A DNA stretch of 64,000 bases from Polaribacter sp. Hel_I_88 (GTDB lineage: Bacteria; Bacteroidota; Bacteroidia; Flavobacteriales; Flavobacteriaceae), in NCBI RefSeq assembly GCF_000687935.1, contig NZ_JHZZ01000001.1, positions 3,482,001 through 3,546,000 on the forward strand, read 5' to 3'. Shown here one piece after another: positions 17,013-25,246 of this stretch. A program made the translations under genes and the position numbers. Position 1 is the stretch's first letter. Every line of letters starts with the position of its first letter. The notes beneath the pieces were generated by a model. The model was not told the DNA's origin and made no database searches. It was given only the letters and a program-made list of their open reading frames with translations.

Positions 17013-17474
17013 TTGCAGAAAAAAATTAACATACAGAATAAAAAAGCGCGTTTCGAATATGAAATTCTCGACAAATTTGTTGCTGGAATTCAATTAACAG
17101 GAACCGAAATAAAATCGATACGATTAAGCCAAGCAAGAATTACAGAAAGCTTTTGTGAATTTAATGATCGTGGAGAATTGTTTATCGTAAATATGTACAT
17201 TCAAGAATATATGTTTGGGCATCACTTTAACCATAAACCAAAAAGCGAACGTAGATTATTATTGAATAAAAGAGAATTACGTAGCTTAAAAAAAGATGTG
17301 GAAGCAAAAGGAAATACAATTGTGCCTTTAAAACTTTTTATTAATGATAGAGGTTTTGCCAAATTAGAAATAGCTTTAGCAAAAGGTAAACAAACGCATG
17401 ATAAGCGTAATGTAATTAAAGACAGAGATAATAAGCGTGATTTAGCCAGAATTAAAAAGAAATTTAACGCTTAA
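17013..17474 (+). CDS. smpB: tmRNA-binding protein SmpB
   Basis: A 153-residue protein, the normal SmpB length. Family features include KARFEYEILDKFVAGIQLTG, GTEIKSIR, the HHFNHKPKSERRLLL block that contacts tmRNA and the lysine-rich C-terminal tail (KRDLARIKKKFNA) that enters the ribosome A site. It brings tmRNA to stalled ribosomes (trans-translation). Start is TTG at 17013; no ATG precedes the conserved N-terminus. The maf gene follows 12 bases later and is probably co-transcribed. The tmRNA gene is not in this window. Confidence 0.95.
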   Translation: MQKKINIQNKKARFEYEILDKFVAGIQLTGTEIKSIRLSQARITESFCEFNDRGELFIVNMYIQEYMFGHHFNHKPKSERRLLLNKRELRSLKKDVEAKGNTIVPLKLFINDRGFAKLEIALAKGKQTHDKRNVIKDRDNKRDLARIKKKFNA

Positions 17475-17486
17475 ATTTTATTGCTG

Positions 17487-18065
17487 ATGCTTAAAGAAAA
17501 GCTTAAAGATTACAATATAATATTAGCTTCTAAATCTCCAAGAAGACAACAGTTTTTTAAAGATTTAAATCTCGATTTTACAATTCAACTGAAAGAAGTT
17601 GAAGAAATTTATCCAAAAGAATTAAAAGGCATAGAAATTACTGAGTTTTTAGCCGATTTAAAATCGAAAGCGTTTATAAATTTAACGGATAAAGACCTTT
17701 TAATAACTTCAGACACGATTGTTTGGTTAGAAAACAAAGCTTTAGGAAAACCAAAAAATGAAGCTGATGCATTTAAAATGTTACAAAATTTATCAGGGAA
17801 AAAGCACGAAGTAATTACATCTATCAGCATTAAAAACAACAATTTTCAAAAGATTATAAGTGATGTAACTTCAGTTTATTTTAAAAATATTTCTGATGAA
17901 GAAATCAATTATTACATCAAAAATTATAAACCTTTTGACAAAGCTGGAGCATATGGAATTCAAGAGTGGATTGGCTTTATTGGAATCGATAAAATTGAAG
18001 GAAGTTATTTTAATGTAGTGGGTTTGCCTGTTCATAAACTTTACGAAACTTTGATGGACTTATAA
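17487..18065 (+). CDS. maf: Maf-family nucleoside triphosphate pyrophosphatase
   Basis: A 192-residue protein starting at ATG 17487 (an in-frame TTG six bases earlier is less likely). The Maf signature ILASKSPRRQQ is at the N-terminus, followed by SDTIVWLENKALGKP and the central KAGAYGIQEW and YFNVVGLP motifs. It hydrolyses non-canonical or canonical NTPs such as dTTP and UTP to monophosphates, as a house-cleaning enzyme. It follows smpB closely. Confidence 0.92.
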   Translation: MLKEKLKDYNIILASKSPRRQQFFKDLNLDFTIQLKEVEEIYPKELKGIEITEFLADLKSKAFINLTDKDLLITSDTIVWLENKALGKPKNEADAFKMLQNLSGKKHEVITSISIKNNNFQKIISDVTSVYFKNISDEEINYYIKNYKPFDKAGAYGIQEWIGFIGIDKIEGSYFNVVGLPVHKLYETLMDL

Positions 18066-18182
18066 ATAATAAGATTTTTTGAATAACTTTTTAATAAGTC
18101 TTTTTTCTTAAATCTATTTTCTTTGCTCTAAAGAAAAATAAAAGTTTATTTTTACGCAAAATTTTACAACATACTATTTATA

Positions 18183-19136
18183 ATGAAAAAATACACATTC
18201 ACAGAAAAGAAAGATACACGTTCAGGTTTTGGTGATGGCCTAACAGAATTAGGAAGAACAAATCCAAACGTTGTTGCTTTATGTGCAGATTTAATTGGTT
18301 CTTTAAAAATGGATCAATTTATAGAAGAAAATCCTGAAAGATTTTTCCAAGTTGGTATTGCAGAAGCAAATATGATTGGTATTGCAGCTGGTTTAACTAT
18401 TGGTGGTAAAATTCCTTTTACAGGAACTTTTGCTAATTTTTCTACAGGAAGAGTGTATGATCAAATCCGCCAATCTGTTGCGTATTCTGGTAAAAATGTA
18501 AAAATATGCGCTTCTCATGCAGGTGTAACTTTAGGTGAAGATGGAGCAACACACCAAATTTTAGAAGATATTGGTTTGATGAAAATGTTGCCTGGAATGA
18601 CGGTTATAAATCCTTGTGATTACAACCAAACCAAAGCAGCAACAATTGCAATTGCAGATTTTGATGGCCCAGTTTATTTGCGTTTTGGAAGACCAAAAGT
18701 GCCAGTTTTTATGCCAACTGATGCCAAATTTGAAATAGGAAAAGGAATTCAATTAACGGAAGGAACAGATGTAACCATTGTTGCAACTGGTCATTTAGTT
18801 TGGGAGTCTTTACAAGCAGCAGAGAAATTAGAAGCTGAAGGAATATCTGTTGAAGTAATTAACATTCATACAATAAAGCCTTTAGATGAAGAAATTATCT
18901 TAAAATCTGTTGCAAAAACGGGTTGTATAGTTACAGCAGAAGAACATAACATTATTGGTGGTTTAGGAGAAAGTGTTGCAAGAACATTGTCTTTAAATGC
19001 ACCAACAGTGCAAGAATTTGTAGGTACGAATGATACTTTTGGTGAGTCTGGAACTCCAGAACAATTAATGAAAAAGTATGGTTTGGATGCAGAAGCTGTT
19101 GTAAAAGCTGTTAAAAAAGTAATTTCTAGAAAATAA
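18183..19136 (+). CDS. Transketolase, C-terminal subunit
   Basis: A 317-residue protein that carries only the second half of transketolase: the pyrimidine-binding domain (about 5-165; RSGFGDGLTELG, CADLIGSLKMDQF, GIAEANMIGIAAGL) and the C-terminal domain (about 185-305). The TPP diphosphate-binding half is a separate gene in split transketolases and would normally lie directly upstream. Here the upstream neighbour is maf, so the N-terminal subunit gene must be elsewhere. The two would assemble to move two-carbon units in the pentose phosphate pathway. The gene itself is intact. Confidence 0.88.
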   Translation: MKKYTFTEKKDTRSGFGDGLTELGRTNPNVVALCADLIGSLKMDQFIEENPERFFQVGIAEANMIGIAAGLTIGGKIPFTGTFANFSTGRVYDQIRQSVAYSGKNVKICASHAGVTLGEDGATHQILEDIGLMKMLPGMTVINPCDYNQTKAATIAIADFDGPVYLRFGRPKVPVFMPTDAKFEIGKGIQLTEGTDVTIVATGHLVWESLQAAEKLEAEGISVEVINIHTIKPLDEEIILKSVAKTGCIVTAEEHNIIGGLGESVARTLSLNAPTVQEFVGTNDTFGESGTPEQLMKKYGLDAEAVVKAVKKVISRK

Positions 19137-19172
19137 GTACGTTTTACTACATATAACTTAAATCAAATAATT

Positions 19173-19766
19173 ATGAAAAAAATAGTTTTATTTTTTGTAC
19201 TCGCTTTTGGAATGATTCATTTTGCAAATGCACAAGTAGATTTTGGAATTAAAGGAGGAATCAATTATAATAATAATGGTGAAGAATCTTTTAAAAATGC
19301 AACCAATGATATTGCTGATGGTGCAAGTGCAAAAACTGGTTTTCATACAGGTTTGTGGTTTAGAGGTAAAATACCAATTTTAGGTTTGTATATAAGACCA
19401 GAGTTGTTGTATACACAGGTTAAAACCGAGTTTGAGCAACAAAGTGGTAGTGAAGATTATTCATTCAAAAAAATTGATGTTCCTGTTTTAATTGGTAAAA
19501 AGTTTCTAGGTTTTGCGAATGCATTCGTTGGTCCTTCTTTTCAGTATATTTTAGATGATGACATTAGCTTCAATAATTTAACTACAGATGAGTTTGATAA
19601 ATTTTCTGTTGGTGTACAATTTGGTGCTGGTGTAGAGTTTGGTAAATTAGGAATCGATGTAAGATGGGAAAGAGGTTTATCTGAAAATGAAGCGAAATTT
19701 GCAAATACACAAAGAGTTGACAATAGAACAAATCAAATTATATTTGGAGTGTCTTTAGAATTATAA
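19173..19766 (+). CDS. Outer-membrane beta-barrel protein (OMP_b-brl type)
   Basis: A 197-residue protein with a classical signal peptide (MKKIVLFFVLAFGMIHFANA, cut before QVDFG). The mature part alternates as in an 8-stranded barrel, with the frequent VDFGIKGGINYN opening and the C-terminal IIFGVSLEL strand ending in a hydrophobic residue. This is the common flavobacterial PorT/porin-like small barrel. Ligand and role are unknown. It is 36 bases after the transketolase gene, and a stem-loop in the left end of the next insertion sequence serves as its apparent terminator. Confidence 0.8.
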   Translation: MKKIVLFFVLAFGMIHFANAQVDFGIKGGINYNNNGEESFKNATNDIADGASAKTGFHTGLWFRGKIPILGLYIRPELLYTQVKTEFEQQSGSEDYSFKKIDVPVLIGKKFLGFANAFVGPSFQYILDDDISFNNLTTDEFDKFSVGVQFGAGVEFGKLGIDVRWERGLSENEAKFANTQRVDNRTNQIIFGVSLEL

Positions 19767-19792
19767 TTCGAAATATAAAGCACAAAAAAGGA

Positions 19793-19821
19793 GGCTGTCT
19801 GAAAAGGCAGTCTTTTTTTTT
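19793..19821 (+). terminator. Hairpin in the left IS1182 end
   Basis: GGCTGTC (19793-19799) pairs with GGCAGTC (19806-19812) through five Watson-Crick and two G-U pairs and is followed by nine T residues. It can end transcription from the outer-membrane protein gene and shield the transposase gene 33 bases further on. Confidence 0.65.
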
Positions 19822-19853
19822 GCAAATTTTTAAAGAATTTCGTATTTTTAAGA

Positions 19854-21392
19854 ATGAGCAGAAAAGTTGTTTTTAAGACTTACACTCAAGATCAGTTGAG
19901 TCTTTTACCTCCCAGTTATGATGATTTAGTTCCAAAGAATCATCCAGTTCGTATTGTTAATACGATTATAGACCATGTAGATATTAGTAAATTAGAAGAG
20001 AGTTATAAAGGTGGAGGCACCTCAAGCTATCACCCAAGAATGTTGCTAAAAATATTAATTTATGCTTATTTACGTAATTTATATTCTTCAAGAAAAATAG
20101 AACAAGCTTTATCAGAGAACATCCATTTTATGTGGTTAAGTGGACAAAACAAACCTGATCATAACACAATTAATGATTTTAGAGGTAAAAGACTTCAAGA
20201 ACATTTCAAGCCCATATTCCATCAAGTAGTTTTACTGCTTGTTGAGCAAGGAGTTATCAGTTTAAAAGATATTTTTGTAGATGGTACTAAAATAGAAGCC
20301 AATGCAAATCGCTATACTTTTGTTTGGGGTAAATCTATTAAAACCAGTAAAACTCGCATTGAAAAACAGTTGAAAGAGCTTTGGTCTTATGTAGAGAAGG
20401 TTTACAAAGAGGAACAACATATACCCAATACACCAGATTTTGAGCAGATAAATGCGGAGCAAGTTGAAGCTACAATTGATAAAATAAATGAAGTTTTACA
20501 AGGCAAAGTAATTGATAAAAAAGTAAAGCAGAAGCTGAATTATGCCAAGAAAAACTGGCCAGCTAATTTAGCGAAATATGAAAAACAAGAAGCTATTTTA
20601 CAGGGTAGAAATAGTTATAGTAAAACTGATAATGACGCTACTTTTATGCGAATGAAAGATGATCATATGCAAAATGGACAACTCAAACCTGCCTATAATA
20701 TACAAGCCTCTACCAACAATCAATACCTTACCAATTACACTTTAGCACAAACCACAGCAGACACCACTACTTTAAAAGAACACCTTAACAATCATATCGA
20801 AAATTATGACCAAACTCCAGAGACGCTCACAGCAGATGCAGGCTATGGAAGTGAAGAAAATTATACAGATTTAGAAGATAAAGAAATTACCGCTTTTGTA
20901 AAATACAATTACTTCCATAAAGAGCAATTAGATAAAAAAAGAGGAAAAACAAATCCTTTCCATCCTAATGAATTACATTATAATAGAGAGAAAGATCTTT
21001 ATTACTGTCCTATAGGACAAGAAATGAAACTTATAGATACTTATAAAAGAAATACTAAGAACGGATTTATCCAAGAAATACACAGATACCAAGCACAAAA
21101 CTGTAAAGGTTGCCCTTTAAGAACACTATGTCATAAATCAAAAACAAATCGAGTTATAGAAAGGAATTATAATTTAATACGATTAAAATCAAAAGCTAAA
21201 ATATTACTCAACTCTGAACAAGGCATTGCAAAGCGAAAACAACGCTGTTGGGATGTAGAAGCTGTTTTTGGAAATATCAAACAAAACATGAACTTTAAAC
21301 GATTTATGCTAAGAGGAACCCGTAAAGTAAATGTTGAAATAGGGCTAATTGCAATGGCACATAACTTAAAAAAGTACAGTTTAACTATTTAG
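19854..21392 (+). CDS. IS1182-family transposase
   Basis: A 512-residue, apparently complete transposase. The N-terminal DUF772 domain (about 25-115) includes KNHPVRIVN, YHPRMLLKILIYAYL and WLSGQNKPDHNTINDFR. The catalytic acids are in DIFVDGTKIEANANRY, TADAGYGSEENY and RCWDVEAVFGNIKQN. A cysteine cluster (YYCPIGQEM and CKGCPLRTLC) typical of this family precedes the last catalytic block. All hallmarks are present, so the element may be active. Start ATG at 19854. Confidence 0.93.
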   Translation: MSRKVVFKTYTQDQLSLLPPSYDDLVPKNHPVRIVNTIIDHVDISKLEESYKGGGTSSYHPRMLLKILIYAYLRNLYSSRKIEQALSENIHFMWLSGQNKPDHNTINDFRGKRLQEHFKPIFHQVVLLLVEQGVISLKDIFVDGTKIEANANRYTFVWGKSIKTSKTRIEKQLKELWSYVEKVYKEEQHIPNTPDFEQINAEQVEATIDKINEVLQGKVIDKKVKQKLNYAKKNWPANLAKYEKQEAILQGRNSYSKTDNDATFMRMKDDHMQNGQLKPAYNIQASTNNQYLTNYTLAQTTADTTTLKEHLNNHIENYDQTPETLTADAGYGSEENYTDLEDKEITAFVKYNYFHKEQLDKKRGKTNPFHPNELHYNREKDLYYCPIGQEMKLIDTYKRNTKNGFIQEIHRYQAQNCKGCPLRTLCHKSKTNRVIERNYNLIRLKSKAKILLNSEQGIAKRKQRCWDVEAVFGNIKQNMNFKRFMLRGTRKVNVEIGLIAMAHNLKKYSLTI

Positions 21393-21409
21393 AAAAACTA
21401 TACTTTTTT
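21368..21409 (+). terminator. Terminator of the IS1182 transposase gene
   Basis: AAAAAAGTA / TACTTTTTT with an inner AGTTT/AAACT pair and one mismatch; it spans the transposase stop codon (21390-21392). Confidence 0.6.
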
Positions 21410-21473
21410 TAAATCTGAGTATTTTTTAAATCATTCTTAAAAAATCGAAAGAAAAAATTAACAAAATAAAAAA

Positions 21474-21499
21474 TCGCCTAAAAAATGCTTTTTAGACGA
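21474..21499. terminator. Hairpin in the right IS1182 end
   Basis: TCGCCTAAAAA (21474-21484) pairs with TTTTTAGACGA (21489-21499) with one mismatch and a 4-base loop. It is part of the right terminal region and faces the end of the DUF4252 gene. Confidence 0.5.
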
Positions 21500-21528
21500 C
21501 CTCCTTTTTTTTGACAAATTTTTGAGTT

Positions 21529-22068
21529 TTATTTTCCTTTAAAAATAGCACTAAAACTTTGTAAGTTGCTTGGATCCATTTCCATGTCACTAATTACTTC
21601 CATAATTTTTGAAGGGTTCATATTTTCTCCCAACAACCTGGCTACTCCTACTCCAACTTCTTGACTATATCCAAAAGCAACAATTTCATCTATTGAATCT
21701 GTTTCTCCTGAGTAATAAATATTCATATTCATTCCTTTCATTTTCATAGATGATAAAGTTTTATACTCTTTATTATCTTTAAAAATATTTTTTAACGTTG
21801 CTTTTTCAGTTTCGTAAACAGTTTCATTTTCTTGAGTTTTTTGAAGAAACACAACATTTATTTTTTTGATGCTTTTAATAGTTTCTTTTACATCATCTGA
21901 AACATCTGCTTTAGGACTTAATACTGAACTTACAGGTACATCTATAGAAGAAAATCCTGCTTTCTCATTGGCTTCTACTAAATAACTCTGTAGCGATTTT
22001 TCGTTTTTACAAGCAGTTGCAAAAAGGACTAAAAAGACTAAAGAACATAAGGTGGTAAATTTTTTCAT
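21529..22068 (-). CDS. DUF4252 lipoprotein
   Basis: A 179-residue protein with a lipoprotein signal (MKKFTTLCSLVFLVLFATAC). The mature part has the DUF4252 pattern: short beta strands around KKINVVFLQKTQENE, then YYSGETDSIDEIVAFG and VARLLGENMNPSKIMEVIS. It is the last gene of a minus-strand operon of sigma factor, membrane protein and two DUF4252 proteins. This arrangement suggests an envelope-related output of the sigma factor, but the biochemical role is unknown. Confidence 0.8.
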   Translation of the reverse strand: MKKFTTLCSLVFLVLFATACKNEKSLQSYLVEANEKAGFSSIDVPVSSVLSPKADVSDDVKETIKSIKKINVVFLQKTQENETVYETEKATLKNIFKDNKEYKTLSSMKMKGMNMNIYYSGETDSIDEIVAFGYSQEVGVGVARLLGENMNPSKIMEVISDMEMDPSNLQSFSAIFKGK

Positions 22069-22136
22069 TGTGTATATATTTTTTAAAATAAAAAGCCGAA
22101 TTAATTACAAACCCGACTTTTTAATCTTGGTTAATT

Positions 22137-22655
22137 TTATTGGTTTTCTTTTACAATTTTATCTGTAAAGTCAGACATTTTGTTGATGTCTATATTACCA
22201 GTTAAAGACATCACCATAGCTTCAGACAATCCTTTTGTTTCTTTATCAATCCCTTTTATAAACATTAAAACCTCACTTACGTAATCTTTATTTTTTGTTG
22301 CTTTTACATAAATTTTAATACGAGAATCATCTTGTTTTATTCGCATTAATTGGGTTAAATTCGAGTTTTTGATAGACGAGTTTACCATTTTCTCCATTTT
22401 AGAAGCAATCTCTAAATTACTTGTGGAAAACATTTTAAACTCTTTTAAATCGTTAATGATTTCAAAAGCTTGCATCACTTCATTACCATCGTTTTTAATA
22501 TCTTTAGATTTAAATTTGTTTAACAATTCGAAAGCATCTTTGGTAACAATTACCATATCTACTCCATCCATATCTTCTAAACTATCAAAGATACTTTGCG
22601 CGTTTGCGAACATTGGTGCTACTATAAACGCTATTAATATTATTATTTTTTTCAT
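22137..22655 (-). CDS. DUF4252 secreted protein
   Basis: A 172-residue protein with a cleavable signal (MKKIIILIAFIVAPMFANAQ) and no lipobox. The rest is a DUF4252 domain (DGVDMVIVTKDAFELLNKF, EIINDLKEFKMFSTSN, SEVLMFIKGIDKE). It is a paralogue of the lipoprotein encoded 68 bases downstream. One copy is soluble in the periplasm and the other lipid-anchored. Function unknown. Confidence 0.8.
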   Translation of the reverse strand: MKKIIILIAFIVAPMFANAQSIFDSLEDMDGVDMVIVTKDAFELLNKFKSKDIKNDGNEVMQAFEIINDLKEFKMFSTSNLEIASKMEKMVNSSIKNSNLTQLMRIKQDDSRIKIYVKATKNKDYVSEVLMFIKGIDKETKGLSEAMVMSLTGNIDINKMSDFTDKIVKENQ

Positions 22656-22706
22656 AATTACTGTATTTACTTGGTTTTACTATTTTTACTTGGTTTATCT
22701 TTTTTA

Positions 22707-23141
22707 TTATTTTAATGCTTCATTTACTTTGTCTTCCACAGTGTATAAAGTGGCTACAGCTTGTTCGCCTTTTTTAAGGTTTGTAGACAATAGTTTTAGT
22801 CCATTAGTAAGATCTGCATAAATTTTTTCTGCTTTTTTTCTTTGTTGATATTCATCAAATTGATGTTTACCTACAAATACACTAAGCAAAAGTGCTACAG
22901 ATGCTGCAACAGAAAGCCATTTTAAGTTTCTCTTCTTAGATTTTTTAGGTTCTAGCTTAATGGGTTTTGTATACGTATCTTCTTTGGCAGTATTAAAATA
23001 CGCAAACATTAATTTGTACTCTTGCAAATGTGGTGCAACATCCTCTTTTGTAAAATAGTTTTTAAGGATTGCTTCTTCTTGCAAAGTAGTTGTTGCATTT
23101 TCGTATTTTTCTACTAATTTTTCTATGTTAGCTAACTCCAT
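22707..23141 (-). CDS. Small single-pass membrane protein, candidate anti-sigma partner
   Basis: A 144-residue protein with a cytoplasmic N-terminal part (MELANIEKLVEKYENATTTL), a lysine-rich junction (KLEPKKSKKRNLK), one transmembrane helix (about 74-91, LSVAASVALLLSVFVG) and an outer helical tail with coiled-coil character. Its start overlaps the sigma factor gene by 14 bases, so the two are translationally coupled. The topology (cytoplasmic part, one helix, outside tail) is that of anti-sigma proteins, although no zinc-binding anti-sigma motif is visible. The anti-sigma role is an inference from position and topology. Confidence 0.75.
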   Translation of the reverse strand: MELANIEKLVEKYENATTTLQEEAILKNYFTKEDVAPHLQEYKLMFAYFNTAKEDTYTKPIKLEPKKSKKRNLKWLSVAASVALLLSVFVGKHQFDEYQQRKKAEKIYADLTNGLKLLSTNLKKGEQAVATLYTVEDKVNEALK

Positions 23142-23637
23142 AGTTGTGTTTTTTAATTAATTCTTCTCTTATTGTTTTTCTTGCTCTAGACAAAGCAACT
23201 CTTACTGCTGTTGGTTTCATATCTACCATTTTACAAATCTCATCAAAATCATATTCTTCAATATCTCTTAATTGAATGATTATTTTTTGTTGTTCTGGTA
23301 ATTTTTCTATCAATAAATGTACTTGGTTTACACTGTCTTGATATTCCAACTTTTTATCTAAAGACGTATCTTTTTCTTTATAATTACTGTGTACTAATGT
23401 TAAATTACTGGCTTGCTTACTTTTTAAGCGATCATAACAATAATTTTTTGTCATAGTCATTGCAAAAGCTTCTACATTATTATAGTTGCCAATTTTTTCT
23501 TTGTTTTTCCATAACTTAAAAATAAGTTCTTGAGTGGCATCTTCTGCTTCTTCTCTAGATACTAGCAATCTTTTTGCTAATCTAAAAACCTTATCTTTAA
23601 AAGGTAAAACAACTTTTAAAAAGTCTGACTGGTTCAT
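23128..23637 (-). CDS. Sigma-70 family RNA polymerase sigma factor (ECF type)
   Basis: A 169-residue ECF sigma factor. Region 2 is at about 10-75 (DKVFRLAKRLLVSREEAEDA, then FKLWKNKEKIGNYNNVEAFA) and region 4 at about 105-160 (LPEQQKIIIQLRDIEEYDFD, then DMKPTAVRVALSRARK). It would direct transcription in response to an envelope or stress signal and heads an operon with a membrane protein and two DUF4252 proteins. Its targets are unknown. Start ATG at 23637. Confidence 0.92.
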   Translation of the reverse strand: MNQSDFLKVVLPFKDKVFRLAKRLLVSREEAEDATQELIFKLWKNKEKIGNYNNVEAFAMTMTKNYCYDRLKSKQASNLTLVHSNYKEKDTSLDKKLEYQDSVNQVHLLIEKLPEQQKIIIQLRDIEEYDFDEICKMVDMKPTAVRVALSRARKTIREELIKKHNYGVS

Positions 23638-23791
23638 TGGTTAATGTTGTTTTTCTGATATTTTTTCATCTCATATATCAGGTTTACATAATTAAGACGA
23701 TTCATAATTTATTTTGTTACTTCTTATTTCAAATAAATACTAAAAAAGTTTAAATTGCGTTAAATTTACTAGAATCTATATACATTTTTAC

Positions 23792-25246
23792 ATGAAGATT
23801 AATTTCAAAATTATTTTACTATTAATATGTATTTCAACAATAGTAGGTTGTACAAAAGAATATGAAATTCCTCAAGATTTAGTTATTAGTGATTTTGTTT
23901 GGAAAGGTTTAAACGCCTATTATTTACATCAAGATTTAGTGCCAGATTTGGCAGACACACGTTTTAACTCTGATGAACAACTAAATAATTATTTAAGGTC
24001 ATTTCCAGATTATACTACACTGTTTTCTAGTTTATTAATTTCTTCGGATGTAAAATCTACTTTAGTAGAAGATTACAATACCCTAACTGAACCATTACCA
24101 AGAACAGCATTTACTAATGGTTTAGAGTTTGGTATTATTGCAAATCCTGCAAATAGCGATACTGTATTAGGATATGTAACTCATATTCTACCAAACTCTA
24201 ATGCATCCACAAAAAATATTGTTAGAGGTGAATATTTTTTTGCAGTTAATGGGGTTCAACTAACTAAAACAAATTTCCAAGACTTGCTATTAAATGGTTC
24301 AGATACTTTTACTTTACAAATGGCAAATTTTGATGGAACAATAATCATCCCAAACACAAAGACAGTTTCTTTAGAAAAACAAGCATATACATATCCTACT
24401 ACATTTATAGAGAAAGTTATTCCTGTAAATAAAGAAAACATTGGTTATTTAATGTATCAAAATGATTTTTCAAATAACTACATTAATGATTTAAATAACA
24501 CCTTTTTAAACTTTAAGAATCAAAATGTTACTAAATTAATTTTAGACCTTAGATACAATATTGGCACTGGTGGTTTTTCAAAAAATATTGCAAAAATTGC
24601 TTCTATGATTTCAGAGCAAAATGAAGATGAAATTTTAATAAAAGAACAATGGAACGCAAAAGCACAAAGTTGGTTTTTGGCAAATCAGCCAGATTCATTA
24701 ATTACAAAATTTCCAAAAACAATAGGCTCAAACATCAACATAAATAGTTTAAATAGTACTGATGTTTACATCATTTTAAATGGTACTAATTTTGAAGGTT
24801 CTTCTGCAACTGAATTATTAATTAATAGTTTAAAACCACATACAAACGTTCACATAATTGGTAGACAAACTGCAGGAAACAACACAGGATCCATTACATT
24901 GTACAATTCTGAAGATTATGATTTTCCTTTGAAAAACGAAACTCATACAGTTGCTTTACAACCAATAGTGTTAAGTTTCTTAAATAAAAACGACCAAACC
25001 TATGAAAACGGGTTTTCACCAAACATAAACCTTTGTGAGAATGAAGATATTTTAGATTTAGGTGTTTTGGGCGAAGATTCAGATCCTATTTTAAATAGCG
25101 TTTTAAATTATATTTCAACAGGAAATGCAGTTTCTAATACAAACTGTAATCCTAATAATTTCGATTATTTATTTAATAGCATCAATACACAAAAAACAAT
25201 AAACACAGGCATTTTTATACAGCAAAATTTGCCAAATACAAATTAG
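23792..25246 (+). CDS. S41-type protease homologue without the catalytic lysine (lipoprotein)
   Basis: A 484-residue lipoprotein (MKINFKIILLLICISTIVGC). It has an N-terminal helical part, a PDZ-like region (about 115-195; GYVTHILPNSNASTKNIVRG) and an S41 protease domain (about 215-400). The nucleophile Ser338 is kept in GSSATELLINSL, but the lysine that should follow 25 residues later is Asn363 (TAGNNTGSITL). The downstream paralogue keeps lysine there. This copy is therefore probably catalytically inactive or altered and may bind substrates or regulate its neighbour. It is directly followed, with no gap, by the second S41 gene. Confidence 0.85.
   Translation: MKINFKIILLLICISTIVGCTKEYEIPQDLVISDFVWKGLNAYYLHQDLVPDLADTRFNSDEQLNNYLRSFPDYTTLFSSLLISSDVKSTLVEDYNTLTEPLPRTAFTNGLEFGIIANPANSDTVLGYVTHILPNSNASTKNIVRGEYFFAVNGVQLTKTNFQDLLLNGSDTFTLQMANFDGTIIIPNTKTVSLEKQAYTYPTTFIEKVIPVNKENIGYLMYQNDFSNNYINDLNNTFLNFKNQNVTKLILDLRYNIGTGGFSKNIAKIASMISEQNEDEILIKEQWNAKAQSWFLANQPDSLITKFPKTIGSNININSLNSTDVYIILNGTNFEGSSATELLINSLKPHTNVHIIGRQTAGNNTGSITLYNSEDYDFPLKNETHTVALQPIVLSFLNKNDQTYENGFSPNINLCENEDILDLGVLGEDSDPILNSVLNYISTGNAVSNTNCNPNNFDYLFNSINTQKTINTGIFIQQNLPNTN

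Larger units (their letters stand above)
19784..21512. mobile_element. IS1182-family insertion sequence
   Basis: It carries one full-length IS1182-type transposase gene. The ends are imperfect inverted repeats: from the left AAAAAAGGAGG-CTGTCTGAAAAG, and from the right read inward AAAAAAGGAGG-TCGTCTAAAAAG, differing at three of the compared bases. Runs of A and T at both outer borders hide the exact ends, and no certain target duplication is visible. It lies between an outer-membrane protein gene and a convergent DUF4252 gene and breaks neither. Both ends fold into hairpins. Confidence 0.85.

Noticed and set aside
19784..21512. A target-site duplication for the IS1182 element
   Set aside because: A and T runs at both borders prevent a reliable assignment.
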